Notes under the pieces: model-generated
Database searches by the model: none
Seen by the model: only the letters and a program-made list of their open reading frames with translations
Told to the model about the DNA's origin: nothing
Part shown: piece by piece, positions 59,101 through 64,000 of the stretch
Layout: each line of letters starts with the position of its first letter
Position numbering within the stretch: position 1 is the stretch's first letter
NCBI GenBank assembly: GCA_039105265.1
Contig: JAPFFF010000017.1
Coordinates: 1,984,001 to 2,048,000 of the forward strand
Reading direction: 5' to 3'
DNA length: 64,000 bases
From: Tritrichomonas musculus
Lineage: Eukaryota; Parabasalia; Tritrichomonadida; Tritrichomonadidae
Made by a program: the position numbers and the translations under genes

Positions 59101-59645
59101 TTATTCAATAAATTCTCCATTTCTATTAATAACTTTATTCAAACGTCTTTTCCAGTCTTCAAAAACTTTTTTCAAAGTATCCTTTGAAATTTCACTTAGA
59201 ATCACTTGAACTTCTTCTAAAAGTGATTCTACTGAGTCGAAATGTTGACCATTCAATCTGGATTTAATATATCTGAATAAGAAGAAGTCACTCGGCGCAA
59301 TGTATGGTGAATATGGCGGTTGTGGTGCTAGTTTCATTCTATTTTCATCAATATAACGATTAACAATTCTTGCAGTATGTGGCATTGCAATGTCGTAATG
59401 CAAAACTAACTTTTTATTTCTATCAGGAAGAATTTTCACAATTGGAAAACCGTTAATATTCCAAAAAATTGTGAGCACAAATTTTTTTGAATATTATGTT
59501 TACTTCTCAATAAAAGGTGGAATTTCATCAGGAGGCAACTGCATAATTTTAAGATCTGTTGATAAATAAAACCAACTTTCATCACCAGTATTAAAATATT
59601 CAAATTTATTATGCTTTACTGTTTGTATAGTTCTACAAGCTTTTA
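59101..59645 (-). mobile_element. dead mariner transposase (Tc1/mariner, DD34D type)
   Basis: Upstream part (about 59500-59600) reads NTGDESWFYLSTD, the first catalytic Asp block of mariner. After a stop and frame break come VLTIFWNINGFPIVKILP, HYDIAMPHTARIVNRYIDEN (HDNARPHTA block), PQPPYSPYIAPSDFFLF and a C-terminal ~60 residues. The central segment is shorter than in intact mariners, suggesting a deletion. The Asn after the second Asp is Ile, and the third catalytic Asp of SPDLAPSD is Tyr (SPYIAPSD). The copy is therefore non-functional. No intact terminal repeats could be assigned. Confidence 0.85.
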
Positions 59646-59651
59646 GACAAT

Positions 59652-59849
59652 TCTACCCTACTCACTATTTGAGAAGGATTTAATGAAATATCACTTTTTG
59701 ACAAAGCTTTGATTTCTAATGGTTGAATACTCTACCCTACTCACTATTTGACAAAGCGTTAATCAAAATCTTAAAAATATTGATGTTTTTAAAACCGCAA
59801 ATTGATATGTTATATGCGTGCTATAAAGAAATATCACTTTTGGACAAAG
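59652..59849. repeat. interleaved direct repeats near dead transposases
   Basis: TCTACCCTACTCACTATTTGA occurs at 59652-59672 and 59731-59751. A second 22-base repeat, starting GAAATATCACTTTT, occurs at 59685-59706 and 59828-59849 with one mismatch. All four share a TCACTWTTTGACAAAG-like core. They may be transposon terminal or subterminal repeats. Confidence 0.7.
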
Positions 59850-59958
59850 ATTATCTTTTAAATAATTAAACTTTATATTCTTCGAAGTTGATTTTTCCTG
59901 TCCACCACCATATATTCTATTGAAATTACCATGTACAGATGTATTATATGGTTTTCAA

Positions 59959-60410
59959 TCAGGCTTTCAAAAGGACTTGTTCGAGAAGCTTTTGTCTCAT
60001 CAAATCTTTCTGTCCATAAGGTAGATATGCCGTATTCAATTTTTCTTTATTAAATTGACCAGCTAACAATTTTTTTACTTCATTTTTTAGCATAGAAAAA
60101 AACTCCTCAATTATGTTGAGCATTGGTGAATAAGGAGGGAGTTTCACTACACTATTGATCAATTTGATCTTTTTGGTGGATTCTGGTGTTATCAAAAACA
60201 AGAATTGGGCTCGGTATATTCATTTCATAAACGGACGAAAGCATTATATTGAAGAAAGAAATAAAAAGTTCTGAATTAATGCTACTATCCTTATAATCAA
60301 ATGCTAACAAGCCAATGTCTTTGTTGACACATGCAACAACAGAAGTATTTCTTCCTTTATTTCTTGCATCATGTACAAAAAGCTTTCTGGTCTCTTTCAG
60401 CTCTTGTAAC
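59959..60410 (-). mobile_element. dead IS630/Tc1-type DDE transposase
   Basis: On the minus strand, NKGRNTSVVACVNKDIGLLAF...INSELFISFFNIML... leads to PSPILVFDNTRIH, the second catalytic Asp block. After a frame break come LPPYSPMLNIIEEFFSMLKNEVKKLL, the glutamate block (PxxSPxLNPIEexxSxxK). This is the IS630/pogo-like DDE domain of Tc1-mariner relatives. The N-terminal DNA-binding part was not recognised, and the gene is broken by at least one frameshift. Confidence 0.8.
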
Positions 60411-60915
60411 TCTTATTCGAAAATTTTCTGTAACGATATGAAAAAAACAGATTTTATACTGGGGATTAAATTCAAAATAATGATCATTAGAAGACAGTTT
60501 TTAAATCTACTTTTTTAGAGAAATCACCTGAAGAGAAATACAATTGACATTTGAAAAGTACACTTTTTATTTGAATTAATTACGATTTTGATTCAATGAA
60601 TTTCACTTCGCATCACGTGATTTCTGCAATATTCTTTAAATGACATGAATTTATAAAAATAAATTTACACACAGATGCAATGCTCAGCATATGTAATTTG
60701 TATCCACTTGCATAAAAACATGAAATTATGGTATCTTGAATGAATTAAATGAAAGAGTTTATAAAGATTTTGAATTAGTTATTGATCTCAAAGGTGCAAG
60801 TTATCATTTATATTTTTAAGCCAATATCATTAGCAAGCTTCCATTTGGATGTTATTCAGATTAAAATCATATTTGTAACTTTATATCTATAATAGAAATC
60901 CGAAAAACTCAGATC
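60411..60915. other. ~500-bp spacer, no gene
   Basis: Between transposon debris and the next MITE. No ORF or repeat was supported. Confidence 0.4.
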
Positions 60916-61268
60916 TAGGCTTGTTATTCTCCGATTCTCGAGATCGATAATTGATTGATTTTTTGATATCGATATACAAATATGCACTGATTATCGAGAT
61001 CGATTTCAGAGATCGAGAATTTTTTTTCTCAGCTTTTGATATCAGAATTTTCAATTAATCTTAAAATAAACAACAATACATTCTATTATTTTTTTTTTAA
61101 ATATTTCAAAATCACAAATACCAAATATAAAAAAAGATAACTCTGTTTGAGATCTCGGTAATTGATATCAAGTTTACAAATATTTTTATATCACATTTCA
61201 AATCTAATTGTAAACTTGATGTAAAAAAAGTGACGTTTTTGATATCGATTCTCAAAATAACAAGTCTA
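60916..61268. mobile_element. probable TA-flanked MITE (60918-61266)
   Basis: The left end TAGGCTTGTTATTCTC and right end AATAACAAGTCTA are inverted versions of each other with one or two mismatches, with TA at both edges. The interior is rich in GATATCGA/GATCGA motifs. It contains a perfect 13-bp inverted pair, ATCAAGTTTACAA (61167-61179) and TTGTAAACTTGAT (61208-61220). It is non-coding and 349 bp long. Confidence 0.55.
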
Positions 61269-61391
61269 TTCATATCTAATTTCATAAAAACAAAAGAAAT
61301 CATGAAAACAAACAAATGAGAAATCATGAAAATAATATAGAAATGAATTTTTATTAAGTAAAAATATTTTATATAATAAAAAGGTTATTAT

Positions 61392-64000
61392 TTACTGCTG
61401 AGCACGAATCCATTCGAATGGGGAAGCAAATTGGCTCAATTCATTTTCGATCTGAAGGTACAAGAACGCACTTCTCAAATCAGTCATCTTTATAATTTCA
61501 TCTTCGACCTCCTCTCCGAAGTCCTTCCATTCATTGCAAAGTGCGAAACCGCCAGAAGCGACCTTGCACAAGAAATCGAGAATCCAAGGCTCTCCACGAT
61601 GGCTCTTCAACTTGAAGCCACTTTCATTCAAAGTAGACTTAATGCCAGTCAATTTCTTCATCATTTTCTGCATCCTGTCGATGATTACGAACTTGATGAA
61701 GATTGGCTTTGCCGCGTTGAACAGAGACTGATCGTCGGCCGATTTATTATTCAATTTCTTAATGAACAACTTCAACAGCTTCAGTTTAACATCGATCCAA
61801 TCATCAAGCGACAGGATCCACAAAGAAAGGGCCAAAGAATCAGCCGGGTCTTCCAAACCGTTGATCATTTTTTCGATTCTTTTTTCGAGAACGGTTCTTT
61901 GAGTATATTTTTGCGATTGGATTCCGAACGACGAATCTGTAGCAGTTGTTGTTGCTGTTGCTGCTGCTGTTGTTGTTGTTGTTTCTTGCTGTGCAATGCT
62001 TTGCTCATAGGATGTGATCGTCAGCGGACCATCGAGACTGTCCATGAAGAAGGTTCCTGCGTAAACAAGGAACGGGAAAATGGCAACGGAATTAGGCATC
62101 GAACCTCCGCCTTTAGACAGTTCAATAACGGATCCTTCGCCCAGTTTGTTAAGGTGGAACTTCAAGTCGTAAACGATGTTCATTGTGAAATCGGGACTCT
62201 TGCTAACATTCTCGTAAAACTTGATCAAGCTCTGCCTGTAGGCGGCAAGGGTCAGTGTATCTGAAGGAACAGGAAAAATCGCATTGCAAGGACGTTCGCA
62301 GTTCCGAACAGCGGCCGCTTCCCATTCAGAAAGGCTGTTCTTTGAATGCCCTCGCGTCGGGAATCGGTCACGATCACGATCTCTGTCACGGTCGGAGAAA
62401 GAACGATCCGAGGAGCGCTCTCTGTAGTGGCACTTCATGTGGACACAGACGAAATGCGTCGATGTAACGGAGCACAACGCTGTCTTGCTTTCGAAAACGT
62501 AGAAACCAAGCTGATCGTTTGGAAGATAAGCATAACCTTCCTTGCAGATGCAGCATTCCCAGTCATTCTCTTCGTCTTCGAGCTCTTCAATCATCTTGAT
62601 GTAGTCCGATGATATCGACTTCTTGTTCTCTTCGAGAACTCGCTTCTTCTCGGCAAGAGCCTTCTCTTTGGCTTGCTTGCTTCGGTTGTCGATCTCAGCT
62701 TTGATCGCCGATGAGCATATCGATGGCTCTTGGCACGCCTTTTCAATAACCATCGAGGCGAGCTCGCCAATTGACATCGAGGAAGTCATCGTCGAAAGTT
62801 CTAGAAGAAGCTGAATGAGAGATTTGTTGAGAAGAAGCTTCTGCGTGCTTTCATGTGAACTAACCATTCCGGCAAGCGTCTTTAACAAGGAGGGAAGACT
62901 CTTTACTTCAACGTTTTGCTTCCAACGATCAGAATTTCGGCCTTCTGAAAGAGGGAAAAGCTTCTCGAGATAGGAAACGGCATCCGATAAGAACGGCTGC
63001 TGGAAAATGACATCGCGAATGGCATTCCCAGGCTCATCCGCTGGAATGGTCAAAAGAAATTCACCAAAACCGTTCAAAAGTTGTAAGGAATTCGGTGTCT
63101 CATATATGTTGAACTCTTTCTTGTTCTCTGATGATTCTTCTTGCTTTTGATCAGGATTTTTATCTTCTTTGGTAGGAAGGAGACCGTTTAGGAAGAAATG
63201 AGGAACTTTTTGCATCGATTCACGAGACGTTGACGCTAGAGGAGGAATCAATGCAAGAATTGGACTCAAAAGTGACTCATTTTCTTGAATAACAGGCGAA
63301 TTGAGACACTTGAAAACAAAATCAATATGATTGCATGGATTGGAATCAGCTGAGGGATTCTCTCTTATTAATGAATCACATAAATGAATCAAGTTCTCCA
63401 GCAATTTAACTCTCACTTTTCGTTCAGCTACAATTTTTTCCATGATATCAAATAATACTTCAATGAATCCCATTTTACCAAGAACAACTCGATTCTCTTT
63501 AACTGCTACGAAGCAATTTAGAACTACTACAGCATCAGTTACAAAGAAAGGTGTCATATCTGATTTAAGTGCATCCAAAAATGGTTTAAAGCCGTCATTT
63601 TCACAAAGAACTGTTGTGTAAGCAAATTTAACTTCTGGTTTATCAACATTTTCTGTTCCTTCACGTGCAAAAGAATTAATGATTGGCTCAGTAGCTTCAC
63701 CATCGAGACCTTGAAGTCTGCAAATGACAAGCATTGGTGTTTCACCTTTTGCTGGAACCCAAACTTTCTTGTAAACATCTTCTATTGGTAAGTCTAAGGA
63801 TATGATTTTGTTGTCAACTAAAAGTTCCATTCCATGATCATCTTCAATTAATGATTCCATTCCAAGATCAGTACAAATCTTATTCTTGACTTGTCTCATT
63901 ATTGTTCCGACATTTCGAGACATGAATGGCTCTTTTGGCATCTGACCAGGCATGAAATCTTCTTGACCACGAGATTTCTTAGTAATAATAGGAATATTCA
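61392..64000 (-). CDS. UBR4/BIG-type E3 ubiquitin ligase, C-terminal part (start beyond window)
   Basis: The frame is open to the window edge (...NIPIITKKSRGQEDF before the first ATG at 63953), so this is the last ~868 residues of a larger protein. The block PGQMP...IMRQVKNKICTDL...LIEDDHGMELLVDNKIISLDLPIEDVYKKVW closely matches the conserved UBR4 C-terminal region. Later ECCICKEGYAYLPNDQLGFYVF and FVCVHMKCHYRE correspond to its hemi-RING/zinc-binding E3 module. UBR4 proteins are giant E3 ligases acting on N-degrons and in cytosolic quality control. An SDRDRDRDRDR run and a TTTTTAAATATTT run are insertions. The coding sequence downstream of about 62950 (toward the stop) uses clearly more G/C-ending codons than the part upstream. 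Confidence 0.9.
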   Translation of the reverse strand, partial: NIPIITKKSRGQEDFMPGQMPKEPFMSRNVGTIMRQVKNKICTDLGMESLIEDDHGMELLVDNKIISLDLPIEDVYKKVWVPAKGETPMLVICRLQGLDGEATEPIINSFAREGTENVDKPEVKFAYTTVLCENDGFKPFLDALKSDMTPFFVTDAVVVLNCFVAVKENRVVLGKMGFIEVLFDIMEKIVAERKVRVKLLENLIHLCDSLIRENPSADSNPCNHIDFVFKCLNSPVIQENESLLSPILALIPPLASTSRESMQKVPHFFLNGLLPTKEDKNPDQKQEESSENKKEFNIYETPNSLQLLNGFGEFLLTIPADEPGNAIRDVIFQQPFLSDAVSYLEKLFPLSEGRNSDRWKQNVEVKSLPSLLKTLAGMVSSHESTQKLLLNKSLIQLLLELSTMTSSMSIGELASMVIEKACQEPSICSSAIKAEIDNRSKQAKEKALAEKKRVLEENKKSISSDYIKMIEELEDEENDWECCICKEGYAYLPNDQLGFYVFESKTALCSVTSTHFVCVHMKCHYRERSSDRSFSDRDRDRDRDRFPTRGHSKNSLSEWEAAAVRNCERPCNAIFPVPSDTLTLAAYRQSLIKFYENVSKSPDFTMNIVYDLKFHLNKLGEGSVIELSKGGGSMPNSVAIFPFLVYAGTFFMDSLDGPLTITSYEQSIAQQETTTTTAAATATTTATDSSFGIQSQKYTQRTVLEKRIEKMINGLEDPADSLALSLWILSLDDWIDVKLKLLKLFIKKLNNKSADDQSLFNAAKPIFIKFVIIDRMQKMMKKLTGIKSTLNESGFKLKSHRGEPWILDFLCKVASGGFALCNEWKDFGEEVEDEIIKMTDLRSAFLYLQIENELSQFASPFEWIRAQQ

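Overview
The window looks like AT-rich nuclear DNA from a parabasalid protist, most likely Tritrichomonas or a close relative. The reasons are: long uninterrupted ORFs with no recognisable introns, very AT-rich spacers, a transcription factor with the trichomonad initiator-binding (IBD) winged helix, trichomonad-style BTB and beta-helix surface proteins, and initiator-like TCAYW motifs a few bases upstream of several ATGs. The species assignment is inference. Both window ends cut through genes.

Layout, 1-21 kb: a truncated beta-helix surface-type protein; a DHHC-family acyltransferase homologue whose catalytic motif reads DHIC; an unknown 435-residue protein; a head-to-head pair made of an Hsp70 and a degenerate Hsp70-like protein ending in a CaaX box; a 3189-residue HYDIN-like flagellar protein with an adenylate-kinase-like P-loop; a 572-bp hAT-type MITE with a perfect 8-bp target duplication; and a divergent ribosomal protein uS5 (RPS2) paralogue.

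Layout, 21-46 kb: a TMEM43-like gene with no in-frame ATG at its expected start; a short importin-5-like HEAT protein and a longer karyopherin-like protein on either side of a tRNA-Glu(UUC); a multipass membrane protein; a BTB protein; a 1 kb-plus coiled-coil protein gene; profilin; two Q/N-rich proteins, one with a very long polyglutamine tract; a RhoGAP-like protein; a small single-span membrane protein with a decayed tandem copy; and the IBD transcription factor.

Layout, 46-64 kb: a 2.1 kb very AT-rich desert; a 1457-residue polyproline/minisatellite protein ending in MyTH4-RhoGAP; a PPP-family phosphatase; a Nup155-family nucleoporin; a 3.3 kb transposon graveyard with a dead mariner, a dead IS630/Tc1-type element and two TA-flanked MITEs; and the C-terminal end of a UBR4-type E3 ligase.

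Themes: several genes bear on actin and flagella (profilin, polyproline MyTH4-RhoGAP, RhoGAP-like, HYDIN, coiled coil) or on nuclear transport (two karyopherin-like proteins, Nup155). They are scattered on both strands with their own spacers, so no operon-like arrangement is implied. A recurrent pattern is a conserved fold whose key residues are replaced: DHIC acyltransferase, pseudo-Hsp70, RhoGAPs without the arginine finger, and the uS5 paralogue. No CRISPR, rRNA or virus-derived element was seen.
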